From an uncultured Mycoplasmatota bacterium (GTDB lineage Bacteria > Bacillota_I > Bacilli_A > RF39 > UBA660): a stretch of DNA of 19,777 bases. Of the stretch, positions 1-6,495 are shown piece by piece (positions within the stretch are counted from its first letter, which is position 1; the number at the start of each line of letters is the position of its first letter). The translations under genes and the position numbers were made by a program. The DNA is taken from contig URIY01000033.1 in NCBI GenBank assembly GCA_900547995.1, forward strand, positions 1 to 19,777. The letters are read 5' to 3'. Below the pieces are notes generated by a model, which did not search any database, was not told the origin of the DNA, and saw only the letters and a program-made list of their open reading frames with translations.

Positions 1-25
1 AAGTAATGGGAATGTATCTTCGCAT
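1..25 (-). CDS. 5' end of an unidentified gene (partial)
   Basis: Only the first eight codons are inside the window, reading MRRYIPIT on the minus strand. The start is well supported: an ATG (complement of 23-25) is preceded by a strong SD, GGAGGTG, about six bases upstream. Too little is visible to name the protein. It lies downstream of the SASP genes on the same strand, but a terminator at 137-168 separates it from them, so it probably has its own promoter in the AT-rich stretch 62-136. A hairpin with a GAAA loop abuts its SD. Confidence 0.6.
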
Positions 26-37
26 TTCTTTCACCTC

Positions 38-61
38 CACTTATATCTTTCGATACAAGTG
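38..61 (-). promoter_or_regulatory. Leader hairpin abutting the SD of the partial gene
   Basis: On the minus strand CACTTGTATC and GATATAAGTG can form a 10-bp stem (one G-U pair) closed by a GAAA tetraloop. The 3' arm runs directly into the GGAGGTG SD. This is seen in the sequence; a role in mRNA stability or translational control is inference. Confidence 0.4.
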
Positions 62-136
62 AGTTAAATTCCTTCAAAAAAACATTAATTTTTAAAATTT
101 TAGTTAATAAGATACATATTTTATTAAAATTCATAT

Positions 137-168
137 AAAAAAGAGAAAGATTAAATACATGCTTTCTC
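137..168 (-). terminator. Intrinsic terminator after the first SASP gene
   Basis: On the minus strand GAGAAAG and CTTTCTC form a 7-bp stem with a 12-nt loop, followed by six T. It lies about 17 bases beyond the SASP stop codon. Confidence 0.7.
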
Positions 169-184
169 ATTACTTTATAATAAT

Positions 185-373
185 TTATTTATTATTTAAA
201 TATTGTTCACCCATTTGAACAAGTCTTTTAGTCATTTCTCCACCTACTGAGCCATTTTTTCTAGCAGATGTATCTGGTCCAAGTGTAACATTAAGTTCAC
301 GAGCGATTTCATATTTCATTTGTTCAATTGCTTGTTTTGCACCTGGTACAACTAATTTATTTCTATTACTCAT
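185..373 (-). CDS. Alpha/beta-type small acid-soluble spore protein (SASP), 62 aa
   Basis: SASPs of this family coat and protect spore DNA in the forespore and are degraded at germination by the GPR protease. The protein shows the family signatures: the GPR cleavage region EIARELNV at residues 22-29, and the conserved DNA-binding C-terminal half with NGSVGGEMTKRLV at about 40-52. Length is typical. The start is taken at ATG 373 because GGTGGTG lies about seven bases upstream; an in-frame GTG at 385 sits inside that SD and is rejected. It is a tandem paralogue of the SASP gene at 478-687, from which a terminator separates it. The region upstream shows no convincing sigma-G promoter by eye, although one is expected. 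The family call is secure; the specific ssp letter is not assignable. Confidence 0.95.
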   Translation of the reverse strand: MSNRNKLVVPGAKQAIEQMKYEIARELNVTLGPDTSARKNGSVGGEMTKRLVQMGEQYLNNK

Positions 374-440
374 AAATCTCACCACCGTTCATTATTATCT
401 TGTACTAGATTTATGATATTATAATTTGTAATTTTTTGCA

Positions 441-466
441 GAAAAAAGACAGTTATAATAACTGTC
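441..466 (-). terminator. Intrinsic terminator after the second SASP gene
   Basis: GACAGTTAT and ATAACTGTC form a perfect 9-bp stem (448-456 and 458-466), followed on the minus strand by six T. It lies just beyond the stop of the SASP gene at 478. Confidence 0.85.
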
Positions 467-477
467 CAATTTTATAC

Positions 478-687
478 TTATTTAGCTTGGTAATTAGATC
501 CTCCTAAGTGTTGTTCACCCATTTGAACTAATCTCTTAGTGATTTCACCACCAACTGAACCATTTGCTCTTGAAGTAGCATCAGGACCCATTTTAACACC
601 TAATTCATTAGCTATTTCATATTTCATTTGTTCAATAGCTTGTTTAGCTCCTGGTACAACTAATTTGCTCATTGATTTATTATTCAT
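478..687 (-). CDS. Alpha/beta-type small acid-soluble spore protein (SASP), 69 aa
   Basis: A second DNA-binding spore protein. The GPR cleavage site EIANELGV (residues 24-31) matches the canonical form exactly, and the NGSVGGEITKRLVQMGEQ block follows at about 43-60. It starts at ATG 687 behind a near-perfect SD, AGGAGGTG, about five bases upstream. Residues 8-24 are identical to those of the neighbouring SASP, so the pair arose by tandem duplication. Its leader carries a dyad, TGTACAC-N9-GTGTACA, touching the SD. It lies downstream of thiI, as sspA does in Bacillus subtilis. The small C-terminal tail is divergent between the two copies. Confidence 0.95.
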   Translation of the reverse strand: MNNKSMSKLVVPGAKQAIEQMKYEIANELGVKMGPDATSRANGSVGGEITKRLVQMGEQHLGGSNYQAK

Positions 688-699
688 TGTTTCACCTCC

Positions 700-722
700 T
701 GTACACTAATATATTGTGTACA
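700..722 (-). promoter_or_regulatory. Perfect dyad TGTACAC-N9-GTGTACA in the SASP leader
   Basis: A perfect 7-bp inverted repeat (700-706 and 716-722) lies directly before the AGGAGGTG SD (693-700). It could be an mRNA leader hairpin or a protein-binding operator. Seen directly; function unknown. Confidence 0.45.
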
Positions 723-765
723 TTTGGCTTAATAATACATTATTTTTATTGGTAATTTTTGGTTT

Positions 766-1941
766 TTATAATAAATCATTATAGTTTTTGTTATTTATTT
801 TTACAATTTCAATACTATCAACACATTCATTAACTAAAGTATCATAATCAAATCTATTTTCATACTCTATACATTTTTCAATTATTGGATTAATAACAGG
901 ATGGCGAGGGACAAATACTGTACAACAATCTTCATATGGTAAAATACTTGTTTCATATGTACCTATTTTTTTAGCAAGTTCTATTATTTCTAATTTATCC
1001 ATACAACAAACAGGTCTAATTATTGGATAGTTTGTAACATTATTTATAGCTTGCATACTACTTAAAGTTTGACTTGCAACTTGTCCAACGCTTTCTCCAT
1101 TAATTATTACTTTAAATTTTTTCTTTTTTGCATATCTTTCGGCTATACGATACATCATTCTACGCATAATAGTAATGACATATTCATCTGGAACATTTTT
1201 ATAAATTTCCTCTTGAATTTTTGTAAAATGTGCAACATGAATTTTAAAATTTCCTGAATATTCATTTAAAATATTTCCTAATTTTAATACCTTTTCTTTG
1301 GCTTGAATATTTGTATGTGGCGGTGATTCAAAATACAAACCTTGAACACTAATTCCACGTTTCATTGCTAGATAACCAGCAACTGGACTATCAATTCCAC
1401 CACTTAACATTAATAATCCTTTTCCTTGAACGCCAACAGGATATCCACCGGCTCCTTTATATTCATTTAAATAAATATATGTATTATCTTCACGAACTTC
1501 TAGATAAACAATTATATCAGGATTATGAACATCAACTTTACAATTTAAATTTTTTAAAACACTTGCACCTACTTGGCGACTTATTTCAGGTGATGTTAAT
1601 GCAAATTGTTTATTAGAACGATTAGTTTCAACTTTAAAAGTATTAAAATTTTTATTTCTAAGGATACTAATAACTTTTTCATTAATATCACTTATATTAT
1701 TATTTACTTTATCACATACAACTATGCAGTGTATTCCAAAGACTTTTTGTAATTTATTAATTACATTTTTTAAATCAATTTCCTCACATTCTATAAACAT
1801 TCTTACCCTATTTTTAATTATTTTAAAATTTAAACCATTTAATGATTTATGAATATTATCACATAAAATATTTATAAATGTATTACGATTATCTTTTTTT
1901 GTCGTTAATTCTCCATATTTAATTAATAATAATTGCCTCAT
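766..1941 (-). CDS. thiI: tRNA 4-thiouridine sulfurtransferase ThiI
   Basis: ThiI adenylates U8 of tRNA and transfers sulfur to make 4-thiouridine; in many bacteria it also serves thiamine thiazole synthesis. The 391-aa protein has an N-terminal ferredoxin-like/THUMP region (about 1-165) and a PP-loop ATP-pyrophosphatase domain with the signature SGGIDSP at 180-186. It ends without the C-terminal rhodanese domain, as in Bacillus-type ThiI. The start at ATG 1941 has GGGTGA a few bases upstream, inside the last codons of the Nudix gene, so the two are probably translationally coupled (4-bp gap). In Bacillus a dedicated cysteine desulfurase (NifZ) is encoded next door; none is present here, so the sulfur donor must be encoded elsewhere. 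Confidence 0.95.
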   Translation of the reverse strand: MRQLLLIKYGELTTKKDNRNTFINILCDNIHKSLNGLNFKIIKNRVRMFIECEEIDLKNVINKLQKVFGIHCIVVCDKVNNNISDINEKVISILRNKNFNTFKVETNRSNKQFALTSPEISRQVGASVLKNLNCKVDVHNPDIIVYLEVREDNTYIYLNEYKGAGGYPVGVQGKGLLMLSGGIDSPVAGYLAMKRGISVQGLYFESPPHTNIQAKEKVLKLGNILNEYSGNFKIHVAHFTKIQEEIYKNVPDEYVITIMRRMMYRIAERYAKKKKFKVIINGESVGQVASQTLSSMQAINNVTNYPIIRPVCCMDKLEIIELAKKIGTYETSILPYEDCCTVFVPRHPVINPIIEKCIEYENRFDYDTLVNECVDSIEIVKINNKNYNDLL

Positions 1942-1945
1942 TATA

Positions 1946-2485
1946 TCACCCTTTTATCATATTTTTTAAGTATTCAAATAATAATTTATGTTCTTCACTA
2001 TAAGGTACAAACTGTGAATCATGATTTAACAATTTATTTTCAAACTCTATATAATTAATAAATCTAATTTCCGATAATTCTTCTTTTTGTATTTTGGTTT
2101 TATTTATATCTAAATCATATTTTAATAAATATATTGTATCATGTACATTTAAAATACCATTTTTATAATTTTGTTTTCTTTTAATATCAAATAAATGTAT
2201 AAGCATATTTGGAGAAACAGTTAAATCAATTTCTTCTTTGATTTCTCTTAATGCTGTATCAATAGCTTCTTCGCCGCTTCTAACATGACCTGCAATGGAA
2301 ATAGCCCAAAGGTTTGGAAAAGTTTCTTTGTTGCTGGCTCTTTTTTGTATTAATAATTCATTTTTAGAATTTAAAAGCCATACATGAACTGTTCTATGCC
2401 AATCACCATTTTTATATATAAGTTCTCTATTTCTTACAACACCTGTTTTTTTACCATTTTCATCTAAAACATCTAGAAATTCCAT
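1946..2485 (-). CDS. Nudix hydrolase
   Basis: A 179-aa Nudix-fold protein, expected to hydrolyse a nucleoside diphosphate linked to another group. The Nudix box runs from G66 to L88, with REIKEE at 80-85 providing the metal-binding glutamates; the usual Gly near the end of the box is replaced by Asp. The N-terminal stretch (MEFLDVLDENGKKTG) and the RTVHVWLLNSKNELLIQKRA segment resemble the YfcD/IDI-like Nudix subgroup, so isopentenyl-diphosphate isomerase-like substrates cannot be excluded. The start is put at ATG 2485 because GAGG lies nine bases upstream; an ATG at 2500 has no SD. It is co-directional with ezrA upstream, but a terminator lies between them, and it overlaps the ribosome binding region of thiI downstream. 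Substrate unknown. Confidence 0.85.
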   Translation of the reverse strand: MEFLDVLDENGKKTGVVRNRELIYKNGDWHRTVHVWLLNSKNELLIQKRASNKETFPNLWAISIAGHVRSGEEAIDTALREIKEEIDLTVSPNMLIHLFDIKRKQNYKNGILNVHDTIYLLKYDLDINKTKIQKEELSEIRFINYIEFENKLLNHDSQFVPYSEEHKLLFEYLKNMIKG

Positions 2486-2526
2486 TGTCCACTTCCTCAT
2501 CCATTATCTAGTATATCAAAAATTAC

Positions 2527-2553
2527 AAAAAAAGCATACTATCAAAGTATACT
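2527..2553 (-). terminator. Intrinsic terminator after ezrA
   Basis: On the minus strand AGTATACT and AGTATGCT pair (8 bp, one G-U) around a 5-nt loop and are followed by seven T. It separates ezrA from the Nudix/thiI pair. Confidence 0.75.
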
Positions 2554-2573
2554 TAATTGTAAATAATCGTAAA

Positions 2574-4301
2574 TTAACTTTGTGACTGTTTATCACCATA
2601 TAATGATAATAATTTATCATAAATGCCAGGTTCAATCCTATTTAAACAATTTATTGTAAGTTCTAATGAATCTTGATATTCTCCTTTATAGAATAGACTT
2701 TCTGCATTTGTTAAGTTTCTATTAAGATCAGGTACACTACTACGATATCTGTTTCCATATACGATAGCCATTTCTGCAAACATGGCTGTTTTAAGCATTT
2801 CATTAGTTCGACCAAATAATTTTAAAACTAAGTCTCTTGCCGTATCGACCCTTGTATTTAATACTTCAATGGTAATAGGTTTTTTATCAAGTTCATTTAT
2901 AATCTCTTTTATAGCAGCCTGTGCTTCTTTTAATTCAACAATATATGCTTTAGTTATAACTGGTAAATTATATTCACGTAATTTATTTTTTGATTGTTTA
3001 AGTATTTGCTTAATTTCTTCTAATTGTTGTCTAGCTCTTATTTCATCATCATGCATACTTCCAATTGAATCAAGCATTACATCTAAACGATCTTCTATAC
3101 TAGATAATTTGACTTGCAATACTTCAACCTCTTTAGTGATTTTAGAATAGGCAAATGTATTATTAGAAATATGAGCATTTAATGTCTTATAATCAGAATT
3201 TAGACCTTTTATTTCTTCTCTAATTACATTTAATTCTTCAATATCCTCATCAGATAAATTATATAGTTTTTTAATATCGTCAAGTTGCATAAATATTTCA
3301 CTAATTAAGCGATTTGCTTTTTCAAGTTTAGTGACAAAATTATTGTTTATCGTTTCATATGTTTCCCTAGTTGCCTTTTCTTTGTCAAAATCTTCAAATA
3401 ATGAATCAAAATATTTTACTAAAACTTGTAATTCAAATAAACTATTTTCTAAATTTAAAACTTTACAGCGATCTAATATATCGTTTATTTTTTTATGTGC
3501 TTCTTCAATATTATATTCAACATTTAGATAATCAAGCGGATATCCCTTTTCAATCATTTTATTATAAATTTTTTGAATTTCACTAATTTTATTAGGTAAT
3601 ACATTAGTAGCAATTAAAACAATTGATGGAACCTCTTCTACGACAACTTGCATATGATTAAGCATTTCATCGATTGCATTTATTAATGGTGAAACCTCAT
3701 TATATGCATTATTATCCATTGCCGTTTCAAAATCTTCAAATCTTTTAGCAATATTTTCGAATTGAAGAGATACTGTATTCACATATTCACCAAATTCATT
3801 TTGAGAATTCAAGAATTTTTGATATAATTCACGATATTTTGTCTTTTGTGTTGTAATAACAGCACGATTTTTCTCTTCACTAGATGTTAGGGCTTTTATT
3901 TCATTAAGTAAAAACTCAGAACTAGTTCTTACTTTATATATTTCCATCTCTAGTTTAGCAATCTTATACATTGCACCTTTATAATCCATTTGTGATAATG
4001 CATAATCTGCTTCAAGAATCATATCTGTTATTTTCGGAATATGACTTGTTTTAATAGTATCAAGTCTGTCTTTCCATTCTTGATACATAATATTAATTTT
4101 ATCATTTTTTAAATAGCCTTCAAGTTTGGCAAGTTCAGGCATTATTGGTGTACTGTCTATGACATTCTTTTCTACTTCAAGTTTATCTAATGTCTTCTTT
4201 ATATTTTTATTCTTTTTATTTTGGATGACAGAAAGTACTATTCCAACGCTTAGGCTTGCAACTATAAAAATAGTTACAACAATTAGAACCAATCCTTCCA
4301 T
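2574..4301 (-). CDS. ezrA: Septation ring formation regulator EzrA
   Basis: EzrA is a membrane-anchored inhibitor of aberrant FtsZ ring formation that also links FtsZ with cell-wall synthesis. The 575-aa product has one N-terminal membrane segment (about residues 4-26) followed by basic residues (cytoplasmic side), then about 550 residues of almost uninterrupted heptad-rich coiled coil, the spectrin-like layout and length typical of EzrA. The start at ATG 4301 has GAGGTGA about seven bases upstream; a TTG six bases earlier is rejected. Position upstream of thiI and sspA matches the Bacillus ezrA locus, which supports the name. It is the last chromosomal gene before the integrated element. Confidence 0.9.
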   Translation of the reverse strand: MEGLVLIVVTIFIVASLSVGIVLSVIQNKKNKNIKKTLDKLEVEKNVIDSTPIMPELAKLEGYLKNDKINIMYQEWKDRLDTIKTSHIPKITDMILEADYALSQMDYKGAMYKIAKLEMEIYKVRTSSEFLLNEIKALTSSEEKNRAVITTQKTKYRELYQKFLNSQNEFGEYVNTVSLQFENIAKRFEDFETAMDNNAYNEVSPLINAIDEMLNHMQVVVEEVPSIVLIATNVLPNKISEIQKIYNKMIEKGYPLDYLNVEYNIEEAHKKINDILDRCKVLNLENSLFELQVLVKYFDSLFEDFDKEKATRETYETINNNFVTKLEKANRLISEIFMQLDDIKKLYNLSDEDIEELNVIREEIKGLNSDYKTLNAHISNNTFAYSKITKEVEVLQVKLSSIEDRLDVMLDSIGSMHDDEIRARQQLEEIKQILKQSKNKLREYNLPVITKAYIVELKEAQAAIKEIINELDKKPITIEVLNTRVDTARDLVLKLFGRTNEMLKTAMFAEMAIVYGNRYRSSVPDLNRNLTNAESLFYKGEYQDSLELTINCLNRIEPGIYDKLLSLYGDKQSQS

Positions 4302-4403
4302 GTACAATCACCTCTATTATAATAATACCATAAATTTTGACTTTTTTCTCATTATTTTTGACTTTTTATAAATTTTTTAACTTTATTAATAAAAAAATCA
4401 TAA

Positions 4404-4432
4404 AAAACACTAGCAAATACTTAGCATATAAA
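4404..4432. repeat. 29-bp direct repeat, chromosomal-side copy
   Basis: This segment begins AAAACACTAGCAAATACTT and matches 8790-8818 at 28 of 29 positions, in the same orientation. Similarity continues weakly into a following ACTTTA(A)GG. Both copies lie about 120 bp from a copy of the tRNA-Pro att core. This copy is outside the element as bounded by the att cores, so it is either the relic of an earlier, related element or part of a longer recombination site. The ezrA-rep gap (4302-4645) otherwise holds a terminator, the att core and an attenuator-like hairpin. Confidence 0.8.
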
Positions 4433-4484
4433 ACTACTTTAGGAACCATATAATTTATATAACTTTAGTACCTAAATAGTATCT

Positions 4485-4516
4485 AAAAAAATAAAAACCG
4501 TTGAAATTCAACGGTT
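4485..4516 (-). terminator. Terminator displaced from the tRNA-Pro end
   Basis: AACCGTTGAA and TTCAACGGTT form a 10-bp stem (4496-4505, 4507-4516) followed on the minus strand by a T-rich run. It lies directly beyond the distal att core. In an empty site it would follow tRNA-Pro, so it was probably the terminator of the tRNA operon before the element inserted. Confidence 0.75.
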
Positions 4517-4526
4517 AATTTCTTTA

Positions 4527-4543
4527 TGGTCGGGAAAACAGGA
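4527..4543. repeat. att core, distal copy (tRNA-Pro 3' end duplicate)
   Basis: The 17 bp TGGTCGGGAAAACAGGA are identical to 8909-8925, the last 17 bases of the tRNA-Pro gene including its CCA. Beyond the core the identity stops (CTAGATG here, TTTGAAC in the tRNA). This is the classical product of tyrosine-integrase insertion into a tRNA 3' end. Confidence 0.85.
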
Positions 4544-4590
4544 CTAGATGAGACTTATTAGTTCCTTGTATTTCAATACCTTTAAATTCT

Positions 4591-4625
4591 AAAAAAGGCT
4601 AAAATTTAAGTTTATTGCCTTTTTT
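4591..4625 (+). promoter_or_regulatory. Terminator-like hairpin in the rep leader (possible attenuator)
   Basis: AAAAAAGGC (4591-4599) pairs with GCCTTTTTT (4617-4625), and the 3' arm doubles as a T run. It lies 21 bases before the rep ATG. A transcript entering rep from upstream would meet it, so it may attenuate rep or block read-through from outside. Function is inference. Confidence 0.5.
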
Positions 4626-4645
4626 TAAGGGCTTTGTGAGGTAAA

Positions 4646-5890
4646 ATGAAAGAATGTGTAAAATTTGATGAAAATGAGGCTAAGAACTTAAATGATGAGA
4701 GGGCTTTGCCCTCATCATTAAGTTCTACTATACTTGATAGTAGTCTCATATCTAGGACAAAACCTAATACTGATTATGATATAAAGTGTATTACTTGTGG
4801 AAAATATAAACAGTATTATAAAACAAACTATATAAACTCCCATAAAATTGATAATTGGGAAAAATTTGATACAAAAGATTGTAACTATCAAAAAATTAAT
4901 AATATTATGAATTTAGATATTGATAATTTGTATAATATAAATAACAATTTGGAAATTCTGACTAATATTGAACAACAGGAAAGTGAATATAATAAATTTT
5001 GTCGTATTAGAGAAGAAAATAATGTATTTCGTTTGACTATGACAAATGAAAATATAAAAGATTTAGATATTAAGCAACAAGAAATTGAATATAAAAATTT
5101 AACTAGAGCAAAAAATAATTTGTGTCGTTTGATTATGACAAACGAAGATATTTTTAAAACATTTATAACATTGACTTTTAATGAAAATATAAATAATTTA
5201 GATAAAGCCAATTATGAATTTAATAAATTTTGTCGTAAAGTTAGAAGAGTTTTCCCAAACTTTTCATATATAGGTGTTATTGAGTTTCAAAAAAATGAAA
5301 GAATACACTATCATTTAATTACTAATATTGATTATAATAATAATGTTTTAATTAATGAAAATATAGCATTAAACAAATATATTTCTAAACATAATGAAAA
5401 TTTAGATTTATCACAATTTTATGTTGAAAATATTATTTTAAAAGAAAATGAAAAAATGAACGACAAAAAAATTGTTTTGCGTTTGCAAGATAATTGCTAT
5501 GAAAATACGAAATGCACTTACAATTTAAAAAGCCATAAATATAAAGTTTTTAAAACTATAAAATATTGGAATAATGGTTTTTCTAGTATATTGAAAATTA
5601 ATTCAGTATGTGGAAATATTTCTAATGTTGCTCGTTATATGGCAAAATATATGACTAAAGATTTTGATAATAGACTTTTTGGTAGAAAAAAATATTTATA
5701 TTCTTATAATTTAAAAAAACCTGTTATTACATATCTTAGTTCTAACAGTGAAATTGATAACTTCATTTTAGAAAATGATTTAAAAAGTGAAAATATTAAA
5801 TTTCAAAAAGAGTATAAAGATAAATTTAACAATATTTATCAATTTTATGAAATTGTTACAAATGATAAAATAGAATATCATATAACATAA
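4646..5890 (+). CDS. Rolling-circle replication initiator (HUH endonuclease, phiX174 gpA/VP4-like)
   Basis: This 414-aa protein should nick the element's origin and drive rolling-circle replication. Motif 1 is TLTF at residues 175-178, motif 2 is HYH at 221-223 (inside NERIHYHLITN, the metal-binding HUH site), and motif 3 is ARYMAKYMTKD with Y331, Y335 and K338, that is YxxxYxxK, the two-tyrosine form of phiX174 gpA and microvirus VP4 proteins. A CxxC pair (C48, C51) lies near the N-terminus. Residues 110-135 and 144-167 are imperfect copies of each other (QQExEY...RLxMTNE), an internal duplication just before the catalytic core. The ATG has GAGG four bases upstream. The 5' end of the gene contains a long inverted repeat and a nick-like motif. 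The gene is extremely AT-rich with many Asn/Ile/Lys codons. Family confidence is high; host range unknown. Confidence 0.88.
   Translation: MKECVKFDENEAKNLNDERALPSSLSSTILDSSLISRTKPNTDYDIKCITCGKYKQYYKTNYINSHKIDNWEKFDTKDCNYQKINNIMNLDIDNLYNINNNLEILTNIEQQESEYNKFCRIREENNVFRLTMTNENIKDLDIKQQEIEYKNLTRAKNNLCRLIMTNEDIFKTFITLTFNENINNLDKANYEFNKFCRKVRRVFPNFSYIGVIEFQKNERIHYHLITNIDYNNNVLINENIALNKYISKHNENLDLSQFYVENIILKENEKMNDKKIVLRLQDNCYENTKCTYNLKSHKYKVFKTIKYWNNGFSSILKINSVCGNISNVARYMAKYMTKDFDNRLFGRKKYLYSYNLKKPVITYLSSNSEIDNFILENDLKSENIKFQKEYKDKFNNIYQFYEIVTNDKIEYHIT
4683..4739 (+). other. Candidate double-strand origin: long inverted repeat plus CTTGATA
   Basis: The arms 4683-4703 and 4709-4726 form a long stem with small bulges, topped by GAGGGC-TTT-GCCCTC. 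Six bases after it comes CTTGATA (4733-4739), the core at which phiX174 gpA (ACTTG^ATATT) and pC194-type Reps (TCTTG^ATAAT) cut. The predicted nick is between 4736 and 4737. Location inside the 5' part of rep parallels phiX174, whose origin is inside gene A. Sequence is seen; origin function is inference. Confidence 0.6.
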
Positions 5891-5891
5891 T

Positions 5892-5926
5892 AGCACTAAT
5901 TATTTTTTATTTAATTAGTGCTTTTT
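5892..5926 (+). terminator. Intrinsic terminator between rep and the convergent repressor gene
   Basis: AGCACTAATTA (5892-5902) pairs perfectly with TAATTAGTGCT (5912-5922), then five T follow on the plus strand. The 3' arm includes the stop codon of the repressor (5915-5917). It ends rep transcription; on the minus strand the stem lacks a T run. Confidence 0.8.
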
Positions 5927-6397
5927 GTGATAGCATAGTGTTTCTAAGTTATTATTTTTAATATCTTCATTTGACATAAATTTTCTTAAATCAATTCCTA
6001 TTATTAAATTTAATAGTGCTATTGTTTCATCTATTTTTAAGTTACCGTTTTTATAATTATTTAAAATCTTTATAATTGTTATATTGTTAATCTTTCCATA
6101 AATTTTTGTTAATTTATCTATTCCTTTTAATTCTTTTTCTTCTGTTATTTCAATTATACCCATTTTAATTAATTTTTCTATTGTATAACCGTAGTCTTCG
6201 AAAATTTCGTTTGCTGTTTTTTCATCTATGTTTAATTGAGTACATATTTTTTTAAGTATAGTAAAATTTATACTTTTTGCCTTTCCGTATTCTATTTTTG
6301 CAACATACGTTCTACTTATCCCTATTCTATCGGCTAACTCTTGTTGTGTTATTCCTAATTTTTCTCTATATACTTTTATTATTTCGTTTGCTTTCAT
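5915..6397 (-). CDS. XRE-family (Cro/CI-type) repressor of the element
   Basis: The 160-aa protein begins with a helix-turn-helix domain (about 5-58) containing LGITQQELADRIGISRTYVA and the following IEYGKA turn, typical of XRE/CI repressors. The C-terminal part (about 60-160) is helical and not recognised; there is no Ser-Lys peptidase motif, so RecA-type autocleavage is unlikely. It is the only element gene on the minus strand and is divergent from the excisionase-like gene. Two identical-half palindromes (GACAC-N3-GTGTC) lie between them and overlap the rightward promoter. It most likely keeps the element silent by blocking that promoter. The SD (GAGAGTGA) is weak. Confidence 0.82.
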   Translation of the reverse strand: MKANEIIKVYREKLGITQQELADRIGISRTYVAKIEYGKAKSINFTILKKICTQLNIDEKTANEIFEDYGYTIEKLIKMGIIEITEEKELKGIDKLTKIYGKINNITIIKILNNYKNGNLKIDETIALLNLIIGIDLRKFMSNEDIKNNNLETLCYHKKH

Positions 6398-6424
6398 TTC
6401 TTTTTCACTCTCTTTTTTTTAATA

Positions 6425-6453
6425 ATTTTATCATAAAAAAATTTTTTTATCAA
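6425..6453 (-). promoter_or_regulatory. Leftward promoter of the repressor gene
   Basis: On the minus strand TTGATA (6453-6448) and TAAAAT (6430-6425) are separated by exactly 17 bp. The -35 box ends six bases from operator 1, so repressor bound there could regulate its own synthesis. Confidence 0.6.
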
Positions 6454-6457
6454 GTTA

Positions 6458-6486
6458 TTGACACTTAGTGTCGTTCGTGTTATCAT
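6458..6486 (+). promoter_or_regulatory. Rightward (early) promoter of the element
   Basis: A perfect TTGACA (6458-6463), 17 bp, then TATCAT (6481-6486). Operator 1 overlaps the -35 box and operator 2 lies just past the expected transcription start, so both could block initiation. Confidence 0.75.
6460..6472. promoter_or_regulatory. Operator 1, GACACTTAGTGTC
   Basis: A 13-bp perfect-arm palindrome (GACAC-N3-GTGTC) overlapping the -35 box of the rightward promoter. Confidence 0.7.
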
Positions 6487-6495
6487 GTTTATAGT

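Noticed and set aside
1069..1616. Plus-strand open frames opposite thiI
   Set aside because: Antisense shadows of a strongly conserved gene, no SD, no sensible composition.
4316..4321. TATAAT upstream of ezrA as its promoter -10
   Set aside because: Transcription would start inside the SD, so it cannot serve ezrA from this position.
2782..4371. Plus-strand open frames opposite ezrA and its leader
   Set aside because: Shadow frames; hydrophobic content is a by-product of reading AT-rich coiled-coil codons in reverse.
6448..6454. A second CTTGATA (minus strand) as an alternative nick site
   Set aside because: It is the -35 region of the repressor promoter, has no adjacent stem-loop, and such a 7-mer is likely by chance in AT-rich DNA.
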